Positions 1-10,072 of a stretch of 64,000 nt of DNA are shown in pieces (position 1 is the first letter of the stretch; every line of letters begins with the position of its first letter). A program made the translations under genes and the position numbers. This DNA is from Thermomucor indicae-seudaticae (lineage: Eukaryota > Mucoromycota > Mucoromycetes > Mucorales > Lichtheimiaceae). Location: the NCBI GenBank assembly GCA_000787465.1, contig JSYX01000061.1, positions 1-64,000 on the forward strand. Direction: 5' to 3'. The notes beneath the pieces are model-generated. The model was not told where the DNA came from, ran no database searches, and saw nothing but the letters and a program-made list of their open reading frames with translations.

Positions 1-599
1 CTCTTTTTGCCTCAGTTATGCCACATCAACAATACTCAGTATCTCTTGCTAATATGACGAAGAATGCATCAGTGCATTGTCATAAAGTTCTAGATTTTCT
101 CTTTGCAAGGGTTTGCTGCAATCGTGCCACGCAATCCTGTTCCAGCCAAGATAGATATTTAAGCAGAGGCCTTCACTGTAGTTTAGACGCTTTTCTCTCT
201 CTCTTGGAAACTACAAGGATCTTCATCTGAACACTCATTGAAATATTGTGCGACTCTACTGTCCATTTCACGAGAGTCCATCTATTGAGGTTACCATTCA
301 AGATACAAGATAATTTGATCCCTTTCATGCAAGACTCTTGACCAAGAAAAGAAGAGTCAAACTAGGTTCCAGCCAAGTACCCCGAGCCAAAGTAGTAGGT
401 ACTGTCGACCCTACCATTTGACGATGTGACTAAATTCGACAGTAGTCTATCTAAAAAGCATTGAGTGGGGGGCACGTTGATGTTTAAGTGAAAACTTTCT
501 TCTTATTCCATAGTCACTGTCCTTCTTTCTTAAGAACATTAGCAAAATGTCGTTATCCGTGATCACTAACACCATCGCAAACACAGTCGTGAACTTTCT
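1..599. other. Intergenic, no gene seen
   Basis: No open frame here has a recognisable protein or intron signals. The stretch leads into the decayed transposase that follows and may be part of the same old insertion. Confidence 0.5.
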
Positions 600-1245
600 C
601 CCGAAGGATGCAGTGAGATCTACGGGATGAGAATGGCTGAAAAGTCATATGATGCATTTGGTCAGCAAACAGGACTTCCGCGATCGACGGTACAGTCTGT
701 CATAACACGAATTGAGAAAACTGGGACGACCGCGAAAGGTCACGAAGCGCGCTGCTTATCTCACAGTACTGAATATTCGTTGCGAACCAAAGAAGTCTCT
801 ACGCTACCACCATGTGCTTGCGCTGGAGCAGATCGGTGATATATGATATAAGTCTGAACACACTTCGGAAGATCGTGCACTTCCCTTGGTTTCTCCTCGT
901 GTGTCGCTGTTTGTCCCCCCCCTTTCGCAAGCCTGAGCACAGGGAAACGCGTTCAACTTGGGCCCAGGAGCATGTCCTTTCAACCGAAGATCAGTGGGCT
1001 AAGCCAATGTGATCCGACGAGTCGGCAATGACGGATGCCAAAGGGTGAAGCACACCTAGACCGTCGCGTACAGCAGACTGTCAAGTATGATGGTGGTTCT
1101 GTGATAATTTGGGGCTGTTTGACCACTGCCGATGTCGGTTCCCTTTGCGTTATTGACGACAACATGGGACAAGATTGAATGCGTGAACGTTTTGTCCCGG
1201 TCCTTCTACCTGTATCTTAAAGAGGACAACGCGCCTTGTCACAGA
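600..1245 (+). pseudogene. Decayed Tc1/mariner-type transposase
   Basis: Two blocks of a Tc1-like transposase can be read in different frames. Near 627-760 is a helix-turn-helix block (TGLPRSTVQSVITRIEKTGT) typical of the N-terminal DNA-binding region. Near 1078-1240 is a catalytic-core block with GGSVIIWGC, followed by a D-N pair (DDNM) and, in another frame, LKEDNAPCH, which matches the second Asp region of the DDE domain. The part between is scrambled, with stops and frame changes, so no complete protein can be made. No intact inverted repeats were found at its edges. The family assignment rests on the motif wording; the exact clade is not resolved. Confidence 0.7.
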
Positions 1246-2643
1246 CGCTCATATGTGCGAGCAACATCAGTGCAGGCGCCAATAGCATTATCATTATCGG
1301 GAATGTAAGAAATGAATATCGCCTTTCAGTATTGATGGAGGAAGTCATGTTATCTAGAACGACAATGTCAACACTGCTACAAGAAGTAGGACCGGAGCAT
1401 CTACGAATTCCGCAGAAAACTCGCGTGACGATACAGATGATGACAGAGGCGTGAAAAGCAGTGACATCGATATGCAAACGTTCAAAGTACAAAAGAGGAG
1501 ATAAGCGTGGTGATAAAGGATATGAGGAAGCGTTAGTTTTGGAACTGAATTGATGAGGCGTATACACGGATTTGGTGCTATCAGTTCCACATATGAGCGA
1601 TCAAAATGTAATTCACCGGATCCAGTTCTACTTGAACTTAGATCGTGCATTGGCGAGCCAAGAGGCGTATATATCGTCCGTGACATGGTGTATAAATGTT
1701 TCCAATGTAAGCATACACGGATTTTATCTGCGGTCAGACTTGTTCATTCAATCCCATGTCAGATGCTTGGTTACGATATGGTTGAAAACGAGAAGAAGGA
1801 GATTATTAGATGCGATGACCTGGATGATGAAATCAAGAAGTCAAGAAAACGTACGGTGTTAAGATACGTTGCAGAGTCGATAGATTCAAGCGAGGAGTGT
1901 TCAAAGATGACCGCCGGTATTTTGTATTCCCCGTTGGAGAAGACGGCTAGCTGGTCAGAAGAGCAACATACCGAGGACACTTTTGCTCACCTGTACCTTG
2001 CGTTGTTTTTTGGACTTTGTTTCCTGCCGCAACGATACCTTTATGCCCAAATGGTAAATCAGGAGTTGTCTGTCAATAATATGTTCCGAGGTTTAACTTC
2101 TCTATAGGGCGAACTCAATGCTGCAGGCTTGCCTGAGGAACTCGCCAAGCACTTGCGATAAGGAAAAGGAAAGGGATGCAAATATTTTCGATGAACGCTT
2201 TGAGCCATACTTCTCTTCCTACGTCAAGGCTTATGAGAAGAAATTTGACGTTTTCGCAGTAGAGGCCAAGAAACCATCCGCCAAAAACCGCGGGGACCTC
2301 ACTCAGATCTTACCAAACTCGGTGAAGAAATGAAGCTCATGCTGGACGCCTGGTCGAAAACGCGGTTCCGAATCCCGTAGTGTGCGGCCTGCTGGTTGAA
2401 GGTAATTGGTCAAAATTGACGCGCTTCAGGTTAGACACATGTTCATATGACGTATCATTCGCACTAGGCATAAACTGTAAATCGTTTAAAATAGAGTTGA
2501 AGCATGAAGCCCAAATGGTGCAAATGAACGCATTCAAGCTTATCACCGACCCGAGGGACTTGGCACGGCTACCTAACATAATAAGTTGTATGTTACAGTT
2601 GAAGGTCAGTGCTGTTATGTGCATACAGAAAACTGTACATTAA
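1246..2643 (+). pseudogene. Decayed mobile-type gene with E-x-K (VEAKKP) motif
   Basis: Pieces of one protein continue across several frames. Around 1960-2107 is a segment starting TEDTFAHLYLALFFG; near 2190-2290 comes FDVFAVEAKKPSAKNRGDL; near 2376-2640 comes VCGLLVEG, then SYDVSFALGINCKSFKIE and a C-terminal stretch. The order 'E(D/S)TFxHxYL', 'VExKKP', 'GLLVEG' matches a large family of hypothetical proteins that I recall from Mucoromycota genomes. The E-x-K pair recalls PD-(D/E)xK nuclease folds, but that is inference. Frame breaks near 1862, 2107 and 2330 show it is not functional. It lies directly behind the Tc1 relic. Confidence 0.55.
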
Positions 2644-3295
2644 AATCGCTCCGTGAAAAAGGACATTGCCTTAGAAACTGCCAATCATGTTAGAAGCACG
2701 GCTACAGCAAAGTTGGACCAGACGATTCTCCCGGTTGCCCCTATCCCTATGTCATGGATGAGGCCCTCATTTGGCCCGCCTGTTAGGATCGAAGGTGACT
2801 CGAGCGATGTTGATGAATAAATATTCACCAGAAGCCTCAAAAATGCAAGTCGAAAAAGAGATATTTTTGTTTGATTCTATAGAATAGCTAATTAGGGGAA
2901 GTTCTGGTTGTGGAAGTTGAGTGTAATTGTTGATGGCAAGGGTGGACATGATAAAAGAAAATACTGACAGCAAACAAGAAACATAAGAATAGTAGCATAG
3001 AATAGACACAGATAACAGCATGACAAGGGAAGATGATAAGGGAGATTTGTTGGCGCTCAATAATGAAGGGAAAAAGGGACGCAACGATGTTCTACCGCTT
3101 AGCTCGAAGCTGATTGGCTGTAGCGTTGACACGGTGAGCATGGCCAGAAATTCAGTGCAGAAAGGTATCGGATATAAAGCGCTGCTCCATGTGGCATGCA
3201 GCGGATGCCGTCCGATCAGTGATGTTAAACTGTATCTGGCCACGACAGTACTGCGATGGGAGACGTTTGCATTATCACATGCCAAAAACTTGGGC
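2644..3295. other. Intergenic, no supported gene
   Basis: A 172-codon open frame on the minus strand (2767-3285) is the longest here. It shows no domain and no intron signals and is rich in Ser and Leu, as expected from a chance reading. No other content was recognised. Confidence 0.4.
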
Positions 3296-3376
3296 GTCGG
3301 GGTAAATCCAGTCGGACTGGTCTGCGAGTAGCGCCGGCGTGAAAGATGAGAGTGGGTTCGACTCCCACCCCCGGCA
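3296..3376 (+). ncRNA. tRNA-like element (type II-like, anticodon arm lost)
   Basis: A 7-bp acceptor stem pairs GTCGGGG (3296-3302) with CCCCGGC (3369-3375), with one G-U pair. A perfect T arm sits at 3352-3368 (GTGGG TTCGACT CCCAC) and contains a box B. A D-like arm CCAG-TCGGA-CTGG lies at 3308-3320. An A follows as discriminator and then a T-rich stretch. The 81-nt length and layout resemble a Leu/Ser class tRNA, but no 5-bp stem with a 7-nt anticodon loop can be drawn. It may be a tRNA pseudogene or the head of a tRNA-derived SINE. Confidence 0.45.
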
Positions 3377-4129
3377 ATTGTTCTTTTCTGATTAGCAACA
3401 ACATATTTTCAGGCAAGCATCAGATAAGTAATCTTGATAATGATGTTATTTTATGTGATCCATCTATAAAGAACTCAGTTTCCATATCCGTATATTGCAA
3501 GTTTGAATGGTGTTTGCGTTGGGTTAATGAAGCCTACACTAAAACCATCGTGAAAGGACATATATTAAAGAAAAGAATCGTACATAACCCGCTAAGTAGT
3601 TTAAAGTATGAGCCAAACAATTGTGGAAAAAAAAGCTATATCTCGCCTAGAGCGTGACACTGACAAACACCCGTGGTATTGATATCTACATATTTGATGT
3701 ACTGTATACGGAGAACATCAGGAGTATGTACGACATTTGAGTACGAAGAGCAATGGGTTTAAAACAACATGTAATATCAGTGCTGAATTCATTGTGTTTG
3801 TCCAGTAGTTCCTCGATGAACTGTAAAAATGCAAGGAGTCAATGCGTCCAGAGTTCCGTGTACGTCGTGTTATAGCTTCCAACAAATGCAGCTAAGAAAT
3901 CAAAGGTATATTGTTTGACATATGACCTGATGCGTAGCAAAGCGGCACTCCTTTCGAAGAAGGATGGCTCTAACGAGATAATAGCTGGTTTAGAAAAGAG
4001 TCCAGTTAAAAACAAGCTCTAATAGATGTTATAATGGATACGGGCACGCGTTTTTAGTTATGAAACATTGCAAGGTGTTCCGGATAAGGCTAAAACGATA
4101 AATTAGGTATATTCCTATCAAAGTAATGA
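3377..4129. other. Intergenic, downstream of P450
   Basis: A gene-free stretch between the tRNA-like element and the 3' end of the P450 gene. No coding or structural signal was recognised. Confidence 0.5.
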
Positions 4130-5878
4130 TTAGTGGTGTTGAATGGCTTCAAAAATGATGGGTTCCCGTGGAGGCAAGCGGGTTATTCCCATGATGATAA
4201 ATTCTTTGGCTCTTTGACCGGAAGCGGTAGACAGGTTGTATCGCATAATGATTTCAGCCAAGACAAATTTGATTTCGTTAACGGCGAAATATCGGCCTGT
4301 TAGGAATATCAAAAGGGCGTAATTTCAGTAACTTTTCTTTGCAGGTTTAGCTTATACGTACCAGGACATGCGTGAGCGCCTAATCCAAAAGGGGTGAAAT
4401 TGAGCCCGATCATCGAAGACTGATAGATACGTGGTGTCGCATTAGTAGTATCAGTTTGTAGTACGTATCGGTACGCATCAAATTCGTTTAAGGGAGTGCT
4501 TGTCAGACCAGCTGCATCAGGTTCGAGTGGATGATCATGGTTATCGCGCAAGGCAAGGAAAACCAGGCCATCTTTGGGTATAACTTGACCTGTAGACAGC
4601 ATGACGTCTTGAACTGCACGATGCGGTAACCCTAAATAATCGATATTGTAACGAAGCACTTCGCGCAGAAACGAGTCCAAAAGCGGCACTTGGCTGCTGA
4701 CGGATTCCGGTGTTCGTGGTCCTCGGATTTGGCGAATCTTTTCGCGTAAATCAGCCAAGAGGGCCGGTCTACAAGCGAGTTCGTGAAGCGCAAAGGTCGT
4801 AAAGTGAGATGTCGAGTGAATGCTGGCCAGAGCCACTTCCTTGAACCAAAAGGCTGTATCTTGGATGCTGCGCCGGGAACCATCGCGTCGAGGTAAGCTA
4901 AGTGCCATGCTGATAAACGTTGGCTCATGGTCGTCGAGCTCGCCTAACTGGATTTTGGCAAGTTCGGGCACAATAAGCTCCATGATCAGATCGAGCTCCT
5001 TTTCAACTGACAGAAAGTGTCGTACGAGGAAATCACCCAGCCACCCAGGTAACAATGAGAGGAACGTGCCAGCTTTAATGATCTTTTGCATGAAGACAGC
5101 CATGGCCTTGATCAACTCCGGGTTGTTACCGACTCGGCTGCCTGCAAAGCAAGGGCATGAAATATACGATATAGTGACTGACATAAAGTCCCAGGTAACA
5201 ACTGCTTTCTTTTCGCCTGGTTTGAGCGCTAGTTCGCTGGCCAGAGCAGTCGCGAATCCCTTTTGGATGCGCTCAGAAAAGACACCAATCTCATCTGGCT
5301 TAAACTTGTGCTTTATGATGTATGTCACTAGTTGGCTTTGTGAGAAATGGCTGACGGTTTTGCTTTTATTCCTTTGGTCAATGTATGTATAACGTACCAG
5401 GATGTTTCTCTCGGGGACTAATGTGCTCGCCCATAAACTTGTGAGCATACGAGAGTTTGATGACTCGACTCATGGGCACAAGAGATTCAATGCCTGCTGT
5501 AAAGCTGAGATTCTTCTGGGACGCGCTGAACGCTTCGGCGATCAGAGGGCCCGCCAACACATAGACACCCTGATTGATGAGCTGAATATAGAATGCAGGA
5601 CCATATTCAGCCTTGCATCGGTCAAGAAAACCTTGGTAATTTCGTTTGAGCTCCAAGCAATGACCTAACATTGGTAATCCACGTCGAACGCGAGGCACAC
5701 TATTGTCTCCGGGCAATGGTTGCTGTGAGCGGCGGCTGGTTGAAAGAAGAACAAGTCGATATAGGCCCCATGAAGCAACGAGACTAGCTACCGTTGTGAT
5801 TAAAAGGCGCTGCGGCTCTGTTCGTGGATGCGGCAACAAATTTTGTGTTTGTTCTAGAAATATCAGGAAGCTATCCAT
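4130..5878 (-). CDS. Cytochrome P450 monooxygenase
   Basis: A membrane-anchored P450. The N-terminus has a hydrophobic segment (LLITTVASLVASWGLYRLVLL) and then a Pro-rich hinge. The K-helix ExxR is in REVLR, the PERF-like region follows, and the heme loop FGLGAHACPGRYFA carries the Cys ligand. A 65-nt intron (4297-4361) splits that loop between CPG and RYFA and restores the frame. A second intron is expected near 5351-5397 (donor CTG|GTACGT, acceptor CGTCAG), but joining those sites leaves the frame off by one. A donor at TC|GTATGC near 5455 keeps frame but drops about 18 residues. The start is the ATG at 5878. The substrate cannot be inferred. It is a fungal microsomal-type P450, possibly a pseudogene if the frame problem is real. 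Confidence 0.85.
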
Positions 5879-6403
5879 GAAAAACAATGTCTTCACAATA
5901 CGGTTGGTTTTTCTGTTCGCGGTTTACAGTACAGTAAACCCTCGCAAAACTGGTCCTCTCATATCTAATAGACTCCGTTAGTTGGTAAAAAGTCTCTGAA
6001 CGCCCTAAAGTCATTATGGAAAACTGGTAAACCTCTTTAAATCCATAACTAATAATCTCTGAACCTTTATGATTATCAAGTTTTTGAGGGAGTCTGGATT
6101 AAGTGTTTATTTTCGCTGCTTTGCAAAATAGGATATCAACAACGTTGGCTTCAAGGCATTTTGCTTCTCCAACGCCCTCTGGCGCTTGAGACCTTGCTGA
6201 AAGCGAATCAGGTCATGGACCAGCGGATAATGTTCTGACTCCCCGTTGTCCATCCAAGCTATGACCGTGCGAAGTGTATCAATGTTTTTCTTTGTGTCGG
6301 CTGGTAACCAGGGAGCGCTTCCGCCTCTTGTTATTCCTCTTTGCTTGGCGATGAGTCACCGGTTTCTGACGCTACCGTGTCCACGGCAAATTCAAACAAT
6401 TAT
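5879..6403. other. Intergenic with pogo-type terminal repeat
   Basis: This holds a TA-flanked CAGTAAACCCTCGC motif at 5932-5945, listed separately. The rest resembles no gene I recognise. Confidence 0.4.
5930..5955 (+). repeat. Pogo-type terminal inverted repeat (single end)
   Basis: TA followed by CAGTAAACCCTCGCAAAACT. It nearly matches the left end of the element at 20293 (CAGTAGACCCTCGC) and has the form of fungal pogo-type ends. No matching right end was found nearby, so it is probably a solo or truncated terminus. It lies about 54 bp upstream of the P450 start codon. Confidence 0.45.
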
Positions 6404-7125
6404 TTATGTCATCTCTTCGACTGCTCGCTGCCGACCTTGATAACTGTAAAAATGCATTCTGACCTTCTCGGGCCCGTAAAAGTCGAATAAACGTTTTCGA
6501 TGAAGGAAGAAGTATCGCACGTATTCATTGTATTGATTACGATCCATGGTCTTGGGAGTAGGAAACCGCGATTCGATATCTCTAAAACCAGTTTCATGCT
6601 TCTCCTTGTCCAATTCCTTATTTCTTCGTACAGATCCCGTTGTTGCATAGTATTCGGCACCTGAGAATTTCCCTATCCCATGTTTTGCACCCCCATGACC
6701 GAACGATGCTGATAACACGTTGGATATTCCAGGGTCCACAGCGCATGGACGAAAAATCATTAAGCTCCAAGTGTTGATCTAAAATATCTTCGCGCCGCTT
6801 CTTTCTTGAGAACAAGAAGCAAACACTGAATCCATCGCTAAGTACCGCGTTTCGAAAGAAGAACTTTTCGTCCGCCCTGGACGGAAAGGTTAACGGCTGT
6901 GATGGCGCTGTATGTTCCTTGTATCATACCTCTTAAAACCAAATTCTTCAAGGCGGAACACATGTTAAAATCGTCACTATTCCCATCGTAATCATCTTCG
7001 GTCGGTGGTAGAGGTACAAGTGCTTGCAGGGCTTTGGCAGTCAGTGTAGCAAAACGCCAATGGAACTTTGGGATTGGGAATACAGTGATCCCTCGCTTTT
7101 TGCAATACCACTATTCCCTGAAAAT
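6404..7125 (-). pseudogene. Broken RuvC/Fanzor (TnpB)-like gene relic
   Basis: Three blocks of one protein lie in order on the minus strand. First (about 7120-6860) is a block with GITVFPIPKFHWRF. Next (about 6860-6780) is FFRNAVLSDGFSVCFLF in another frame. Last (6760-6404) is AVDPGISNVLSASFG followed by ESRFPTPKTMDRN, a Tyr/Arg-rich helix region and YSYQGRQRAVEE. The D-P-G after hydrophobic residues fits the first RuvC Asp of TnpB/Fanzor nucleases, and the following P-x-x-KT and (Q/K)xQRA blocks fit what I recall of fungal Fanzor-like proteins. No later RuvC Glu/Asp motifs or zinc ribbon were seen. Frame changes show that the gene is dead. Confidence 0.42.
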
Positions 7126-7966
7126 TCGTTGCAAAAGGGCGGGTATCATTCGAACCGGCATTTTGTTAACCCGTAGCGATAGACACATAGATAGCTTTTG
7201 TACCTTCTGTTCCCTTTTAACGAACAAAAGGCACGCCTTGTTCCGCTTGCTGGCATGTCCTGTTCCGTTACAATCATGGCAGGTAAGCTAACTTTCAGCA
7301 TAATGCGGTTCACGTACGTACCACGACTCTTTTCGCTTTCTTGTAACGCTTTAACGGTTTTCTTAAATATCACGTACAACAAAGGTGCATATAAAGGAAT
7401 GTTAATGGATATAAGAAAGGCTGAGATAAGCCAAAAACACTCCATGACTGATATGAAAGGACAAGAGAAAAAGAGAAGTTTTTGTTGTCACTACTCTGCA
7501 CGTAATCTGATCCTGCGGCTTTAACCAATGAGGAAGGCTCCACGCTTTCCTGAACTGTCTCTCCGTCAGTTAGACATGTATAAGCTCCAAAGCTCTTTTT
7601 GTTAGACAGACGGTGAGTGTTGGCCCTCGTGGATGCTAAATAGTGCATAGCTATAGGATTCCCCTCGAGCTCGCCTGTCATACTGCCTACTGTAAGAGAT
7701 CATTCTAGGCTGCTGCAAGTAGAGATCGCAGAACGATCTTGGAGAGAAAGTGTACTGATCAGCTCATTTAAGAGGGACAAACCTAATGCTTACTCATTGC
7801 TTAAGCCTTCGAGAAGAAACGAAGTTTAAAATCGGTTGCTTTCCAAATCTCGATTTTTTTAGCATAAGAACCATTTAGCTTTCAATGTCATATAATACAA
7901 GCAAAATGCACACTGTCAGGGTTGAAATGATGTTTCGGGGTATCATATACAAATTCAAGTCCTTCA
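7126..7966. other. Intergenic, possible further relic sequence
   Basis: Minus-strand frames between 7146 and 7681 may be the decayed 5' part of the relic at 6404-7125, but no motif supports this. Otherwise nothing was recognised. Confidence 0.3.
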
Positions 7967-10040
7967 CTAGTAATAGTCATAGTCGTCGTCGTCGTCGTCT
8001 TCTTCATACTCCCGGCGTGTACGCCTCCTGGTTGGTCTATACGTGGAAGTGTCTTTAAAAGCAAATCAAGTTAGTATCTCTCCATCAGGCTACTATCATC
8101 AGATATCTTACCGCGTTCCTGTGGTAGGCCTGCTGCAGCCGCAAAATTAGCATAACCTTCGGGCCTTGATACACGGTTTTTCCCTTTTGCCGTGGTTTTC
8201 TTTTCAGCTTCCCAGACAGACCGACAGTAAACACATCGTGTTTCTTGACGATTATAGGCGACCCAACGATCGAAACATTCCTGTACGACTGTTAATAAAA
8301 GAAATGTCAAAAGCCAATCGATATTCTCGCCAATTACCGCATGCACATTGTTGCCACAGGTTTTGCAAAAGAGGATTTTCTCAATCTGTGCTTCCTCAAA
8401 CGCTTCATAGCAGATCGGGCAGTCCGAGGAATCGAGCGGTTGTCTATATAAACCGAGTCAGCTGCACACCCAGTGTTTCAAAATGTTTCGATGTACAGAA
8501 CCTTCTGTTCGGTTTTTGCTCTGCCTCTTTCTCGCGTCCATACAAAGTTTCCTGAACGTGCTTTCGTAATTCATCACTAGCCTTTTCGTGACGCTAAGAT
8601 GAGAGTCTTACACAGAACCAGCAGCATTAATTGAACATACCACAACTGTAGGATCAGCTGCTTCGTATGCAAGTATTTCACGAGCAACCTAGAGCAGGGA
8701 TGATAGGTTAAGTAAATCAAAGGCAAAATTTGTGCGAGCATCTGTATCCGGACCTCTTCCGACAAAGTTAGCCTCTCGTAAGCACGGCTTGACGTAGGCA
8801 TGCGGAACACTTTCAGTAAAACCATCAGAATATGCTTGCAATGCTTGCGACGTCCGATATGATCCCTGCAATCGCAGCTTAGACGAGTGCCGATATTGAT
8901 AGTGTACAACTACCAGGATTCATGTTCAACGCCAGCTGCACTAAGTGACGATCTATACATATAACTTACATTGCCAGTACTTCCTAAAACTACAGTTTCA
9001 AAGATAAAAAGGCGCATTCAGTTATTAACTGGATCTGCAAGCATATCTCGCCACATCATCTTACCTTGTAACTGCTGATGGGTACTCGAAAGAATTCTTC
9101 TAGTAACGACGTACATCTTCTCAGTTGTTGCCCGCTTCAATCGCCCAGCGAATTCCTAGCGCAAAGAAGGAAAAAGAAAACGCTAAATAAGCAAGCTCTT
9201 CCATGTAAAGGGATTGCGCTTGCGGGCCTTTACCGGGTCAAATGCGAAGTAATCAATGTACACGACATCGCGAGTGCAGCACGATAATCTGCCAATTGTA
9301 GGGACGGGACGCGTGTTTGTGCTGGAGGAGGAGGAACTTGACGTGGCCACTGCTGCCGAAGGTGCTGTGCTAGACGTTTGTGCCCTGGGTGCAGGCTGCT
9401 CAGTGTCTCGCGACACGACTACTATTCGCTTCTTTGTTCTCTGTCTCGAAGTGCCAGCTGCAGATACGGATTGCGTATTTGTGCTGGCGGAGGATGAACT
9501 TGACGTGCTAGCTGCTGCTGCCGAAGATGCTCTACTAGACGTTTGTGCCCTGGGTGCAGGTTGCTCCGTGTCTCGGGACACGACTAACTTTCGTTTCTTT
9601 TCTCTCTGTTTCGAAGTGGCCTGAGCCTTGGTTCTGGAAGCCGGCTTCCTCCTGACTTGATTGGTAATTGCTATGTCGTCGTCACCGGTCAAATCGATGA
9701 CAGGAACTGTTGTTGTCTGAGAGGACGCTGCTGCTGCTGCTGCTGCGCGGGTGGCACTTCTGTTTGTAATAGCAAAATTAGTGGTGGAATGCGACGAACC
9801 AGACAAGGATAATGCTTAAAGCATACCTCGTTTGCTGGCAATTGCGAATTGGAGCTGGTTAATGATCTCGATTTATGCAACGTCAATGCCCCGTAATGAC
9901 TTACCATGACTTTGTGGAAAGAGATCGTCAAAGGCGAGAACACAGCCGCCAACGGAATTTAAAATAAACTCAAATGCAACTTCTCCTTTTCGTGGGAAAA
10001 ATAGTACGAAAGATTTGCATCGCTTTCGCTTTGTGGGCAT
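7967..10040 (-). CDS. SWIM-type and RING zinc finger protein, probable E3 ubiquitin ligase
   Basis: Exons that keep one frame: 10040-9905, 9854-9827 (28 nt), 9759-9234, 9155-9065, 8989-8970 (20 nt), then from 8909 onward. The first five sum to 801 nt. The product has a low-complexity N-terminus with poly-Ala, poly-Ser and two copies of a VVSRDTEQPAPRAQTSS segment. A SWIM zinc finger follows (LGSTGNLYTINIGT, then C-x-C, C and H: SCDCRDHIGRRKHCKHI). Then comes a RING with a C-x2-C/H pattern (CKTCGNNVHAECFDRW, CVYC) and an acidic Asp/Tyr tail at the stop. This order matches ZSWIM2/MEX-type ligases. Introns within the RING (NVHA|ECFDRW) and before the tail are visible. The start is uncertain: an in-frame ATG at 10067 also exists. 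Confidence 0.8.
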
Positions 10041-10072
10041 TTTTGTGTCTTTTAACTTTGCTTGCATCAAGC

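Noticed and set aside
2767..3285. 172-codon open frame on the minus strand as a gene
   Set aside because: No domain, no splice signals and biased Ser/Leu content; consistent with chance.
7985..8005. CGT repeat as a microsatellite of note
   Set aside because: It encodes the Asp run of the SWIM-RING acidic tail and needs no other explanation.
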